Shown: positions 17,057 to 26,045, numbered from the stretch's first letter. The stretch is 43,561 nt of DNA from Bacteroidota bacterium (GCA_018669475.1 JABHCC010000029.1:1-43561), one strand, 5' to 3'. Made by a program: numbers and translations. Notes: generated by a model from the letters alone, not told the origin.

Positions 17057-17060
17057 TACT

Positions 17061-18437
17061 ATGACTAACAGAAGAGATTTTATCAGGAAATCAGCAATTG
17101 GAACTGCTGGTATTGCTGTTGGAGCCCACGCTTTCTCAGCAAAATCATATGGTCGGATTATAGGTGCAAATGACCGCGTAACTCTAGGTGTCGTTGGCCT
17201 CAGAGGCAGAGGTGGTGGATTGATGAACAGTTTTGCCGACATGTATGACGATGGTGTTATTATCAAGACACTTTGTGACGTAGATACCCAGTTCTTTGAT
17301 AAACGTATACAGGAAGCAGCAGAAAAACAAAATGGGAATAAACCAGGTACAGTTAATGATATGCGCAAGATGTATGATGATCCAGACATTGATGCTGTTA
17401 TTGTTGCTACCCCTAACCATTGGCATGCTCTGGCTACAATTTGGGCTTGTCAGGCTGGTAAACATGTATACTCTGAAAAACCTGCTTGTCACAATATTTG
17501 GGAAGGTCGAAAAATGGTTGAAGCAGCACGCAAATACAAGCGGGTAGTTCAGGTGGGATTCCAGAATCGCTCGATAAGTAATGTGATGCAAGCCATGAAT
17601 TTCTTGCATGGCGGAGGTATTGGAGAAGTATATGAAGCCAGGGGATTATGTTTCAAACCACGCGATTCTTTCGGTATAGCTGAAGACAGCATGCCTCCCG
17701 ACAATCTGAATTACGACATGTGGCTCGGGCCGGCACAGTATCGACCATATAATGAAAAGAGGGTTCATTACAACTGGCACTGGCACTGGGATACAGGTAA
17801 TGGTGATACAGGTAATCAGGGTCCTCATCAGTTTGATATCGCACGTTGGGGACTAGACCAAAAACAACATCCTGTAAAAATTCAATCCATGGGAGGATAT
17901 TTTGGAATTGATCCAAAGGAATGTTCACAAGAAACACCAAATACCCAAACATCCGTATTTGAATATGCTGATGGCAAGATTCTTGAGTTTGAAACACGTG
18001 GACGCTACACAAATAGCGAAGCCAATACAAATGTAAAAATCGGGAATATGTTTTATGGTTCAGAAGGCTGGATGGAAATTAACGGAAGCAACTGGAAAGC
18101 TTATAAAGGTAGAAGTAATGAACCATTTGCCGGATCAGGAATGGAAATGAGTGCCGCTATTGATGGAGACACAAGCTTTTTAACTGCTCCAGACAGCAAG
18201 GGACATTTTGGTAATTTCATTGATGGTGTTCGATCAGGAAACCGCTTTGACCTTAACTGTGATATTGAGAAAGGTTTTATGTCATCAGCCTTACCTATTC
18301 TGGCAAATATTGCTCTCAAAACAGGTACAACTTTACGCTTTGATGATGAGTTTGAACGCTTCATAGGTAACGAGGAAGCAAATATGCAGCTCACAAGAAA
18401 TTACCGGGCTCCATATGTAATCCCTCATCACGTCTAG
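17061..18437 (+). CDS. Tat-exported Gfo/Idh/MocA family oxidoreductase
   Basis: A 458-residue NAD(P)-dependent enzyme of the Gfo/Idh/MocA family. R4-R5 in MTNRRDFIRKS with a hydrophobic stretch is a Tat signal, so the folded enzyme with cofactor is exported. The nucleotide-binding part includes GVVGLRGRGGG and the catalytic Lys is K140 in YSEKPACHN. Later phrases NWHWHWDTGNGDTGNQG belong to the secreted Bacteroidota and Planctomycetota subgroup of unknown substrate. It follows the sulfatase by 4 bases, so a sugar released from a sulfated glycan is a likely substrate. Start at ATG 17061, not the TTG at 17037. No GH109-type assignment is claimed. Confidence 0.9.
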   Translation: MTNRRDFIRKSAIGTAGIAVGAHAFSAKSYGRIIGANDRVTLGVVGLRGRGGGLMNSFADMYDDGVIIKTLCDVDTQFFDKRIQEAAEKQNGNKPGTVNDMRKMYDDPDIDAVIVATPNHWHALATIWACQAGKHVYSEKPACHNIWEGRKMVEAARKYKRVVQVGFQNRSISNVMQAMNFLHGGGIGEVYEARGLCFKPRDSFGIAEDSMPPDNLNYDMWLGPAQYRPYNEKRVHYNWHWHWDTGNGDTGNQGPHQFDIARWGLDQKQHPVKIQSMGGYFGIDPKECSQETPNTQTSVFEYADGKILEFETRGRYTNSEANTNVKIGNMFYGSEGWMEINGSNWKAYKGRSNEPFAGSGMEMSAAIDGDTSFLTAPDSKGHFGNFIDGVRSGNRFDLNCDIEKGFMSSALPILANIALKTGTTLRFDDEFERFIGNEEANMQLTRNYRAPYVIPHHV

Positions 18438-18488
18438 TTTATTCCTTTCTAACTTCCATAGGATAAGATCAAATTGATCTAACACCTG

Positions 18489-18538
18489 ATTTTACTGACT
18501 GTGGCCCAAAAAAACTTTTAGGCCACAGTCAGTAAAAT
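18489..18538. repeat. Perfect 18-bp inverted repeat
   Basis: Bases 18489-18506 and 18521-18538 are exact reverse complements with a 14-base loop (18507-18520). The left arm begins ATTTTACTGACTG, the right ends AGTCAGTAAAAT. A bidirectional terminator would have A-rich left and T-rich right arms; here it is the reverse and no U-tract follows. It sits 51 bases after the Gfo/Idh stop and 66 before the ABC permease ATG. It may protect the 3' mRNA end or bind a protein. Confidence 0.7.
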
Positions 18539-18603
18539 AATGCCAGTACTATCTGTAACAGCTCTTCTTTTTTTACGTCTTCCAATAAATCAAGCCTGTT
18601 ACT

Positions 18604-20967
18604 ATGATTAAGCACTTCCTTACCTCCGGAGTACGAAATCTGTATAAATACAGATTCTTTAGCGTTTTAAATATCACCGGACTAGCAATTGGCATGGCTG
18701 CATCTATTATGATTCTGAGCTGGACTGGTTTTCACATGAGTTTTGATCGCAATTATGAGAATCATGAGAATATTTATCGCGTCGTCCAGCATATAAAATT
18801 TGAACAGGACGTTACCTGGGCAATAACTCAGGGCCCCCTTGGGGAAGCTATAACAAATGAAACTCCCGGAGTTAAGAATTTCTGCAGAATGAGAGGGGCA
18901 AATTTAGCTTTTAAAACAGATGATAATAATGAATTCCGTGAAAGCACCCTCATTGCAGATCCCTCATTTATCGACATCTTCACAATAAATTGCACCTTAA
19001 AAAACAAAGACAATCCACTGAGTAGTCCTGACGATATAGTTATATCAGAAAGTTTGGCGACAAAACTCTTTGGAGAAGAAAACCCAATTGGGAAACAGAT
19101 AGAAATTCCACGACTAAAGTCACTAACTGTAAGTGGCGTTTTTCCTGACATCCCTAAGAACTCTCATATTCAATATGACGTTTTAGTACATTTTAAGCTT
19201 CTTGAAGAATTTGGCGCCGAGGTGGAAATATGGAATAATAGTGGATACTACACCTACCTACTACTTGACGAATCAGCTAATCCTAAGGATGTACGTCAAC
19301 AAATTGAGAATTTCTTAGATGATAAACCAACCCTCGAAGAGGGAACAGTCCTCGACATCCAAAAATTAACTGATATTCACAGAACCACTGATCTGGACTT
19401 TGAAAATGCTAGCGTTGTGAGCAATACTTATATTAAATTATTCCTGATCATCGGTGTTTTCATACTATTACTAGCCTGCATAAATTATATCAACCTCGAT
19501 ACTGCCAAAGCAAGCAAACGCTCTAAAGAAATTGGAATCAAAAAAATTACAGGTGCAAAATCAGGATTATTAAGAAGTCAATTTCTTGGTGAAGCATGGA
19601 TACTTTCTTTTATAGCAATCTTTATAGCTATTATTCTTATCGGCCTGTGCAAACCCCTTTTTCAACAACTAACAGGAATTGATATCCAATTCGACCTGAA
19701 AAAGTTCTCAACTTACATTTACTTAATTGCACTCTGGGCAATCACCGGATTGCTAGCTGGAGGGTATCCAGCACTGTATTTAGCAAAGATTAAGCCGATT
19801 TCGATCATGAATGGACGAGGATTATCAGCCAAATCAGGATCATCACTTCGCACTTTACTGGTAATATTTCAATTCTGTCTGGCCATTCTGTTTATTATTG
19901 GAACCTTAACAATTTATAGACAGATTAGCCACATGAAAACAGCAGATCTTGGCTATGACAGGGAGAATATCGTGTTTTTTTACGCATCTCAGGATTTGCA
20001 AAGCTCTTATGAAAGCCTGGAGGAGAAACTAATGAATAATCCAAATATTGAATCAGTTTGTCTGAGCTCGGCTCCACTTGACAACATGTACAACTTCAGC
20101 AATAGTCTGTGGCACTGGCCCGGGCAAGATCCTGATAAACAAACTCTGTTCAGGTGTGTGAACATCGGATTCAATTTTTTCGAAACCCATGGCATGGAAA
20201 TAGTTGAAGGCCGAGCACCATCAGAAGATATGCAAACAGATTCTGCTTTCAGTATAGTTATTAACGAAGCTGCTGCTAAGATGATGAATCTTGAGAATAC
20301 TGTCGATACCAGAATAAGATACGGCAATAGCAACACTGCAGTTAACATTATCGGAGTAGTTAAAGACTTTCACTTCAGATCATTACACCAGGAAATTGAG
20401 CCACAGATACTGATAATTCGTCCCTCAGCGTGTAATATTGTAACATGCAGATTAAACGGATTCAACATTGCACAAACAAAAGAACAAATTGCAGAAATAG
20501 CAAATGATATCGTGGCTGGCGATCCGATACGTATGCTCCACCTAAATGATATTCTGGAGAATGCCTACCAGGACGATAAAACTACCGGGCGCTTGCTTAT
20601 CCTTTTTACTTCACTATCGATATTAGTCTCGATACTCGGGCTTATCGGACTCATGGCTTTTGTTTCTGAACAAAGAATACCTGAAATAGGCATTCGAAAA
20701 ACTCTCGGGGCGTCAAATCGAAGTATACTGAAACTTTTTACCTGGCAATATATGCGACTAATTCTGCTATCTATAGTGATTTCATGGCCAGTAGCATATT
20801 TCGGAATTCAGATCTTCCTGCAACACTATCCAAATCGAATAAACATGCCCTATCTGGATTTTGCTCTTGCAGGTGCAATTGCAATTGTATTTGTCCAGAT
20901 TACTCTGACTATTGTATCACTCAAAACATCCAGAAAAGCAGCAGTTACCTGTCTGAGACATTATTAA
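18604..20967 (+). CDS. ABC transporter permease, FtsX/MacB-like, without ATPase
   Basis: A 787-residue membrane protein of the Bacteroidota FtsX/MacB permease type. A first helix lies near residues 21-41 (FSVLNITGLAIGMAASIMIL), then a long extracytoplasmic domain, three or four helices about 280-450, a second periplasmic domain, and further helices about 660-780. The repeat of the core permease is seen as SKRSKEIGIKKITGAKSGLL and SEQRIPEIGIRKTLGASN. No ABC ATPase gene is beside it, so it must share an ATPase encoded elsewhere or be part of a scattered set. It probably moves lipoproteins, peptides or transduces signals across the envelope. Convergent with the AOR gene. Confidence 0.88.
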   Translation: MIKHFLTSGVRNLYKYRFFSVLNITGLAIGMAASIMILSWTGFHMSFDRNYENHENIYRVVQHIKFEQDVTWAITQGPLGEAITNETPGVKNFCRMRGANLAFKTDDNNEFRESTLIADPSFIDIFTINCTLKNKDNPLSSPDDIVISESLATKLFGEENPIGKQIEIPRLKSLTVSGVFPDIPKNSHIQYDVLVHFKLLEEFGAEVEIWNNSGYYTYLLLDESANPKDVRQQIENFLDDKPTLEEGTVLDIQKLTDIHRTTDLDFENASVVSNTYIKLFLIIGVFILLLACINYINLDTAKASKRSKEIGIKKITGAKSGLLRSQFLGEAWILSFIAIFIAIILIGLCKPLFQQLTGIDIQFDLKKFSTYIYLIALWAITGLLAGGYPALYLAKIKPISIMNGRGLSAKSGSSLRTLLVIFQFCLAILFIIGTLTIYRQISHMKTADLGYDRENIVFFYASQDLQSSYESLEEKLMNNPNIESVCLSSAPLDNMYNFSNSLWHWPGQDPDKQTLFRCVNIGFNFFETHGMEIVEGRAPSEDMQTDSAFSIVINEAAAKMMNLENTVDTRIRYGNSNTAVNIIGVVKDFHFRSLHQEIEPQILIIRPSACNIVTCRLNGFNIAQTKEQIAEIANDIVAGDPIRMLHLNDILENAYQDDKTTGRLLILFTSLSILVSILGLIGLMAFVSEQRIPEIGIRKTLGASNRSILKLFTWQYMRLILLSIVISWPVAYFGIQIFLQHYPNRINMPYLDFALAGAIAIVFVQITLTIVSLKTSRKAAVTCLRHY

Positions 20968-20986
20968 TTCAATGTCTGGTTAAGGA

Positions 20987-22861
20987 TTACAAATCAACAT
21001 CCAACCGACGTAAGTCTGACTCGCTAACTTCTCCGATTGCAGAGTATCTTCTTAATAGATAATATTCCTCTAATAGTTTGTCTAATGGAACTACAGTATT
21101 TTTACCTTGGAACTTGGTTTCCTTTTCGTTTAAAAATCTGCCAGGCAATTCATCAAGCATACCTGCCGGATTCATCCTGAAATCCATCCACCTTTCAAGC
21201 TTGTTAATTCTCTCACCGGCCCGAAGAATTCCTTTTTGACTCATCTTTATTCCCGTAAGACCAGTATACAATTGACTCAAACCAGCCCAATTCATTAAGA
21301 GCTGACTAAGACGAGGAAAGAAAGCAACGACCGGACGTAATAAAACAGGAGGAATATACTTTGGAACCGGGTACTCAGCTAATATTCCATATCCGGTAAA
21401 CTGACAAATTTGCAAAGAATTCATAGCAGCGAACAAATCTTCATAAAAAATAGCCCATTCAGCCTTGCCTTTTAGGGATAAAGGCTTCATATATGGAAAC
21501 AAAATCTCCATCCCCACCAGATATGAACCAAGATGACAACCTCCCCGGTTAGCAACTGCATATGATAATCCCTGCCCCCAGGCAGCTCTGGGATCATAGG
21601 CAGCTACCTCTAAGCCTTTCACCTGTATAGCAAAGTCACTGCCACCATACTTTTCACTCAACCATCGTGAGCCCATCGCCAATTCCCTGCCCTCCCCTCT
21701 CAAATAAGCTATATCATTGATAATCTGGCTAATATTATCAAATTTCCCAAACTCTAATTCCGACTTTCTGATACCTTTCTCAGCAGCCTCCATTGCCCAT
21801 GCCAGAGTCCCCCCAACAGAAATTGTATCCATCCCCAGGCTATTCATCAAATCATTCCACTCAATAATCAGATCTGTATCATAATTTTCAATATTACTCC
21901 CGAACATTCCATTGGTCTCATATTCTGGAATTTGATGCAGCTTTCCATCTTTATAATGCCCTTTATGTCCACAATTTATTGAACAATGCCGGCATGATGA
22001 AGACCTGGTCGTATAACGCTCAGCCATGGCTTCTCCAGATGTTTGCTCAACTGCCGGATGATAACGATCACGGAAATTTCTTACCGGTGAGTATCCTGAT
22101 TTAATACCAAAACGTACACCTGCATTAGTGCCATATAATCTATAGCTTTTCAGAAACTCACTTCTGTGAATATACTTCTTCAACTTCTTAGTTGCCTTCT
22201 TAAAACCTGCCGGATGAACGGGCTCCATTTTATGAGAAAAGCCCCGGGCAACAATAGCTTTCACTTTCTTCGAACCCATAACTGCACCTAATCCTCCTCT
22301 TCCGGCAAAGCGATGACCAGACTTAATACTAGCCATTAAAACACCTGCCTCTCCTGCCGGTCCAATAACTGCAGAAGCCTCCCTGGCACTCATTGACAAG
22401 GCCTTATCAAGCTCCTCAGTATTCATCCCCCATAATTCACCAGCCTCAACAAATTCCACAGAATCATGATTAAACTTTAATACAACAGGATCGGGAGACT
22501 TCCCTGTCAGTATTACTCCGTCCCAACCAGCAGTTTTACATGCTTCACCAAAAGGTCCTCCACAGGATGAGCCAAATAACAAGCCCGTAAGAGGAGACTT
22601 TGCATAAACCTCAAAACGAGCAGAACAAGGTGCTCCAGTTGATAAAATAGTACCCATGGCAAAAATCAGAATATTCTCCTCACCCAGTGGGTCAATATCC
22701 GACAGGCCTTCTTTCAAATGATCGTAATAAATCTTCAGGGCAAGTCCTTTCCCTCCCAAATATTTTTCCCTATCCTTATCAGATATCTGGTAAACCGACC
22801 AACTATGATCATTCAGGTTTATTTTCAGATACTTATTGTTAGTTCCATTAACTTTCTTCAT
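20987..22861 (-). CDS. aor: Tungsten-containing aldehyde ferredoxin oxidoreductase
   Basis: A 624-residue member of the AOR family, which oxidises aldehydes (or reduces acids) using a tungsto-bis-pterin cofactor and one [4Fe-4S] cluster. Cluster ligands are C290-RHC293-SINC297 and probably C486 in SLQICQF, the same arrangement as in Pyrococcus AOR. Active-site region motifs include IPEYETNG (Glu313), YDPRAAWGQGLSYAVANRGG and CH452LGS. The N-terminal part with GTILSTGAPCSARFEVYAKS is typical. It overlaps the ferredoxin gene by four bases (ATGA), so the two are co-translated. The substrate is unknown. Cofactor synthesis genes are not present here. Confidence 0.92.
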   Translation of the reverse strand: MKKVNGTNNKYLKINLNDHSWSVYQISDKDREKYLGGKGLALKIYYDHLKEGLSDIDPLGEENILIFAMGTILSTGAPCSARFEVYAKSPLTGLLFGSSCGGPFGEACKTAGWDGVILTGKSPDPVVLKFNHDSVEFVEAGELWGMNTEELDKALSMSAREASAVIGPAGEAGVLMASIKSGHRFAGRGGLGAVMGSKKVKAIVARGFSHKMEPVHPAGFKKATKKLKKYIHRSEFLKSYRLYGTNAGVRFGIKSGYSPVRNFRDRYHPAVEQTSGEAMAERYTTRSSSCRHCSINCGHKGHYKDGKLHQIPEYETNGMFGSNIENYDTDLIIEWNDLMNSLGMDTISVGGTLAWAMEAAEKGIRKSELEFGKFDNISQIINDIAYLRGEGRELAMGSRWLSEKYGGSDFAIQVKGLEVAAYDPRAAWGQGLSYAVANRGGCHLGSYLVGMEILFPYMKPLSLKGKAEWAIFYEDLFAAMNSLQICQFTGYGILAEYPVPKYIPPVLLRPVVAFFPRLSQLLMNWAGLSQLYTGLTGIKMSQKGILRAGERINKLERWMDFRMNPAGMLDELPGRFLNEKETKFQGKNTVVPLDKLLEEYYLLRRYSAIGEVSESDLRRLDVDL

Positions 22862-23274
22862 AACTGTACCTCCATCCTGATAGCATCATATTGGCAATTA
22901 TCCAAACACCAGTTGCAACTAATACAATCTTTCGCGGAAGATAAAACAGCATAATTTTCTGTTAGTGGCAGATCCTCCGAAAACATTGTCAATGAAGGAG
23001 TCGGACAAACCTCAACGCAACTTTCACAGGCCACACATTTTTCTCTCACAATTGTCGGACGCAACCATGCAGATTTCTTGAGCCTTTGAATAAGCATACC
23101 ATCCTCAGTTTGAATTGCCAATGCCGGACAAACACGTCCACAAGCCTCACAATCAATACATAGTTCAGCATCGATCACATGTAATTCATCGCGATTACCT
23201 GTGATTGCATCCACGGGGCACACCTTAACACAAGCTGTACAACCCGTACATAAATCAGTAATGAAGCAGCTCAT
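22858..23274 (-). CDS. Polyferredoxin with four [4Fe-4S] motifs, AOR partner
   Basis: A 138-residue soluble protein with four CxxCxxCxxxC motifs: C9-TGCTACVKVC19, C39-IDCEACGRVC49, C80-VACESCVEVC90 and C117-ISCNWCLDNC127. This should hold four clusters, forming an electron wire. Gene order and size match AorA of the aromatic-acid-degrading bacteria, where AorA stacks with the tungsten subunit AorB. No AorC (FAD/NADH subunit) follows, so electrons probably go to ferredoxin or another partner. Translation of the AOR starts at its stop codon. Confidence 0.9.
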   Translation of the reverse strand: MSCFITDLCTGCTACVKVCPVDAITGNRDELHVIDAELCIDCEACGRVCPALAIQTEDGMLIQRLKKSAWLRPTIVREKCVACESCVEVCPTPSLTMFSEDLPLTENYAVLSSAKDCISCNWCLDNCQYDAIRMEVQL

Positions 23275-23293
23275 AAGTTTAATCTAGTTTTCT

Positions 23294-23322
23294 CAAATAT
23301 AATGAATAAAGCAGATGTCTGC
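23294..23322 (-). promoter_or_regulatory. Candidate promoter and 12-bp palindrome upstream of the AOR operon
   Basis: On the minus strand TATATTTG (23294-23301) is a perfect TAnnTTTG -7 box about 20 bases before the ferredoxin ATG. Just upstream, GCAGA-TG-TCTGC (23311-23322) is an inverted repeat that could be an operator covering the -33 region. No TTTG is found at the usual distance. Confidence 0.35.
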
Positions 23323-23350
23323 ATATTTGATAAGCGCAAGTGTTATCTTC

Positions 23351-23534
23351 GCATGAGGCGGGAGGCGGGAGTTGGGATGGGAAAAAGGGACGTGGGGACA
23401 GGGGGACAGGGGATAAAAAAATAAGTCAGAAGTTTGAAGTTCTTTTGGAACATCTCAATGTTGAAAAAATTGGCCGTTCTAAAAGGGGTTTAAACTGGAG
23501 ACGAAGGGAAGGTGGGAGTCGGAGAAAAAAATAA
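23351..23534. repeat. G-rich, low-complexity intergenic repeat
   Basis: The 305-base gap 23275-23579 is unlike other gaps: many GGG runs on the plus strand (for example GGGAGGCGGGAGTTGGGATG and GTGGGGACAGGGGGACAGGG) could fold as G-quadruplexes. A second block near 23500-23535 contains GGGAGTCGGAG (23514-23524), an 11-mer found twice again at 30150-30174. The open frame running through it is low complexity and not a gene. Confidence 0.7.
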
Positions 23535-23579
23535 AGACTAAAGAATAAAAAAATTACTCTGAACTAATATACTCAAACT

Positions 23580-24998
23580 ATGACCTTTCGAACTCTGACA
23601 TTAGCTATTTTCTTACTCGTTTTTATGAGTTGTTCAAAGGATTCCAGCTTACCCAACATTGTTTTCATCTTCGCAGATGACATGGGCTACGGTGATCCCG
23701 GCTGTTACAATCCTGATTCAAAAATATTAACCCCGAATATTGACCGGCTGGCTGAGAACGGAATGCGATTTACCAACGCTCATGCACCAGCAGCATGGTG
23801 CACACCTTCACGCTACGGATTGCTAACAGGGAAATATCCTATGCGAATTGATATCCGGCAGGCTGGAAAAAATTGTCTCATCGAAGCTGAACAACTGAAC
23901 CTGGCTTCCTTGCTCAAGTCAAAAGGCTACTATACTGCTTGTATAGGCAAATGGCATCTGGGCTTTGATTCAGTGAATTACAATGAGGGTATAGTAGGCG
24001 GACCTGTCGATCGTGGCTTTGACTATTTCTTTGGTATTCCGGTATCACTTGATATCCAGCCCTATTATTACATCGAGAATGACCGTTGTGTTGAAGCCCC
24101 TCCCCTGCCAATAGAAGCCAGCAATACTGATGGTGTTTCAATCGTACAGGGGGCCTTCTGGCGTAAAGGCCTTGTCGCTCCGGGATTTAAACATGAAGAT
24201 GTCCTGCCGGATTTAACCCGCAAAGCTGTTCAGGTAATCAATGAACATCATCAAGAAAATAAAAACCAACCCTTCTTCTTGTATTTCCCCCTTCCAGGTC
24301 CACATACTCCCTGGCTACCGATAGATGATTTTAAAGGCAAAAGCCAGGCCGGAATGTATGGAGATTTCGTAATGCAAGTGGATTATACAGTTGGAGAGAT
24401 TCTTAATACACTGGATAAGCTGAAGCTAACTGAAAACACTATTGTATTTTTCTCAAGCGATAATGGCCCGGTATGGTTCGATGAAGATATTGATAAATAC
24501 GACCACCAATCAGTCTATTTCCTAAAAGGTATCAAATCTGATATGTGGGAAGGTGGACATCGCATGCCCTTCATTGTACAATGGCCAGGTAATACCCCTG
24601 AACAAAGCACATCCAAAGAACTCATTTGCTTCACAGATATGCTTGCCACATTTGCTGACATTACTGACACAGAGATAGATCTGTCAGCATATGATAGTCA
24701 TAGTATTCTGCCGGTCATAACTGGCAACAACGGTTCGGGTCCCATCCGGAAGGAAGTAATAATTGATAATAAAGCCATAATAACAGATGAATGGAAGCTT
24801 ATTATTGGTCATGGAGGAGATAATTTCAACCGTGCATATTCTCTCTCAAAAGAACGATTCATGAACCTCCCGAGAAATGAAGGAGAATTGTACAAAATTG
24901 CAATAGACTCAACTGAATCAAATAACCTCTACACCTCTGAACCTGAAGTAGTCAAAGAATTGAAAGAAAGATTTGAAGAGATAAAAAGACAGAGATAG
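23580..24998 (+). CDS. Lipoprotein sulfatase, formylglycine type, GALNS-like
   Basis: A 472-residue sulfatase with a lipoprotein signal (LLVFMSCSKD, Cys18) and the formylglycine site C74-TPSR78 in CTPSRYGLLTGKYP. Metal-binding and substrate phrases IFADDMGYGDPGC, GKWHLGF, PGPHTPW and FFSSDNGPVWFD are intact. It resembles the arylsulfatase A/N-acetylgalactosamine-6-sulfatase branch more than the first sulfatase does. It probably removes sulfate from glycan fragments at the cell surface. The gene starts 46 bases after the G-rich repeat and ends 26 bases before a small tandem repeat, so it appears to be a single-gene unit flanked by repeats. Confidence 0.92.
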   Translation: MTFRTLTLAIFLLVFMSCSKDSSLPNIVFIFADDMGYGDPGCYNPDSKILTPNIDRLAENGMRFTNAHAPAAWCTPSRYGLLTGKYPMRIDIRQAGKNCLIEAEQLNLASLLKSKGYYTACIGKWHLGFDSVNYNEGIVGGPVDRGFDYFFGIPVSLDIQPYYYIENDRCVEAPPLPIEASNTDGVSIVQGAFWRKGLVAPGFKHEDVLPDLTRKAVQVINEHHQENKNQPFFLYFPLPGPHTPWLPIDDFKGKSQAGMYGDFVMQVDYTVGEILNTLDKLKLTENTIVFFSSDNGPVWFDEDIDKYDHQSVYFLKGIKSDMWEGGHRMPFIVQWPGNTPEQSTSKELICFTDMLATFADITDTEIDLSAYDSHSILPVITGNNGSGPIRKEVIIDNKAIITDEWKLIIGHGGDNFNRAYSLSKERFMNLPRNEGELYKIAIDSTESNNLYTSEPEVVKELKERFEEIKRQR

Positions 24999-25024
24999 AA
25001 CCAAAGGCGAGGGCTTAAGTAAAC

Positions 25025-25052
25025 AGAGTAACAGAGTAACAGAGTAACAGAG
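25025..25052. repeat. 8-bp tandem repeat AGAGTAAC, 3.5 copies
   Basis: AGAGTAAC is repeated at 25025, 25033 and 25041 with a partial fourth copy. On the other strand it reads TGTTACTC, the same 8-bp unit (GGTTACTC) that repeats at 30178-30217. The adjoining GGCTTAAGTAAA (25012-25023) is related to sequence near 30253. It forms part of a composite interspersed repeat. Confidence 0.75.
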
Positions 25053-25065
25053 GAGCCGAGTTTTA

Positions 25066-25097
25066 TTTGGTTTGTATTACTAACTTGTTTAACTTTG
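25066..25097 (+). promoter_or_regulatory. Bacteroidota-type promoter for the membrane-protein/regulator/SecD-head operon
   Basis: TTTG (25066-25069), a 20-base spacer and TAACTTTG (25090-25097) match TTTG / TAnnTTTG exactly. Transcription should begin near 25104, giving a leader of about 20 bases before the ATG at 25125. This is the best promoter match in the window. Confidence 0.65.
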
Positions 25098-25124
25098 CTG
25101 ACATGTTTGTAAATAATCAACATC

Positions 25125-25736
25125 ATGAATTCAAATATTGCACAAGACAATTTACTCGATGAAAATGAATCTTTGAAAGTGATCAGAGAAATGATCCAGG
25201 TTTCCAGACGAAAACTTGAAAACAATGGAATTCTATTCATTGTTTGGGGTTGGATAATGTTTATCACTAACCTTAAGGAATTTCTAATTGACAAGCTGAT
25301 AATGACATATCCTATTCATCAGACAATAAGATATCTCATACCAACGCTATTGATTCTGGGAATCATTTTCAGCATTTATACTGCTTTCTTCAAGAAAAAA
25401 CAAACAAGCAGCTATGTTGGAGTATCACTAAAGTACATGTGGTTCTCCGTAATAGCTGGCCTCTTTCTGGTGAATCTGATTCTTTTTAACCAACTTCAAG
25501 AACCTGATTTCACACTCCAAAATCCTATTTTTATGGTGTTGATTGCAATTGCAGTAGTTGTTTCAGGGGGGATACTGCGATATAAACTTCTCATTGCAGG
25601 AGGAATTATTTTCGCCCTGTCAGCTTTAGTCTGCTCCTATATGCCACTACAGAGCCAATTTCTTGTCGAGGCTATAGCCTGGCTTATTGCATTCATTATT
25701 CCCGGACATATGCTGTATAAAAAACGAGATAAATAG
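25125..25736 (+). CDS. Six-helix membrane protein of unknown function
   Basis: A 203-residue protein with a short charged N-terminus (ENESLKVIREMIQVSRRKL) and six hydrophobic segments near residues 35-55, 66-88, 105-122, 133-150, 153-173 and 180-198. I do not recognise a catalytic or transport motif. Proteins of this kind are often paired in Bacteroidota with a small winged-helix regulator, and one follows here after 6 bases; the two probably form a sensor or stress pair. The gene is first in a unit that also includes a SecD-head-like protein. Confidence 0.75.
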   Translation: MNSNIAQDNLLDENESLKVIREMIQVSRRKLENNGILFIVWGWIMFITNLKEFLIDKLIMTYPIHQTIRYLIPTLLILGIIFSIYTAFFKKKQTSSYVGVSLKYMWFSVIAGLFLVNLILFNQLQEPDFTLQNPIFMVLIAIAVVVSGGILRYKLLIAGGIIFALSALVCSYMPLQSQFLVEAIAWLIAFIIPGHMLYKKRDK

Positions 25737-25742
25737 GATCAT

Positions 25743-26045
25743 ATGTTTAAAGATCTGGATCCAATATTGCACTCACAGGTAAGACTGGCTATAATGTCAA
25801 TTCTGATCGGTTTAGAATCAGCTGAATTCAGCTTCCTGCTTGAAAACACCAATACTACAAAAGGGAATCTGAGCTTTCAGCTAAGCAGACTAAAAGAGGC
25901 AGGATACATACGAATTAAAAAGTCGTTCCGGGGCAACTATCCCTTAACTACTTGTAAAATATCACCTAAAGGAATCACCGCCTACGAGAAATACGTACAG
26001 GCCATATCTGAATATTTTCAAAACCAAACTCATTTTAATAAATAA
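25743..26045 (+). CDS. Winged-helix transcriptional regulator (HTH_34/ArsR-like)
   Basis: A 100-residue protein consisting only of a winged helix. It begins LDPILHSQVRLAIMSIL, and the recognition region reads TTKGNLSFQLSRLKEAGYIR followed by a basic wing (IKKSFRGNYPLTTCKIS). There are no metal-binding Cys and no effector domain. This matches the small PF13601-type regulators that sit next to a membrane protein and probably autorepress the pair. Six bases separate it from the membrane protein and five from the next gene. Confidence 0.82.
   Translation: MFKDLDPILHSQVRLAIMSILIGLESAEFSFLLENTNTTKGNLSFQLSRLKEAGYIRIKKSFRGNYPLTTCKISPKGITAYEKYVQAISEYFQNQTHFNK

Noticed and set aside
17184-18030. Open frames antisense to the Gfo/Idh gene
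   Set aside because: They overlap a gene with complete motifs over its whole length, and their own translations look random.
17061-18437. GH109 alpha-N-acetylgalactosaminidase
   Set aside because: Fold and Tat signal agree, but the sequence fits the general secreted Gfo/Idh subgroup and no GH109-specific residue could be confirmed by eye.
18489-18538. Simple intrinsic terminator
   Set aside because: The stem lacks a following U-tract and its A/T ends have the wrong order.
23340-23534. A 64-codon open frame through the G-rich repeat
   Set aside because: Composition is low complexity (Gly, Lys, Arg) and follows the DNA repeat; there is no start context and no recognisable domain.
25025-25052. 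Attachment-site or phase-variation tract
   Set aside because: No integrase is present, and the repeat lies outside coding sequence and upstream of the promoter, so slippage would not switch a reading frame.
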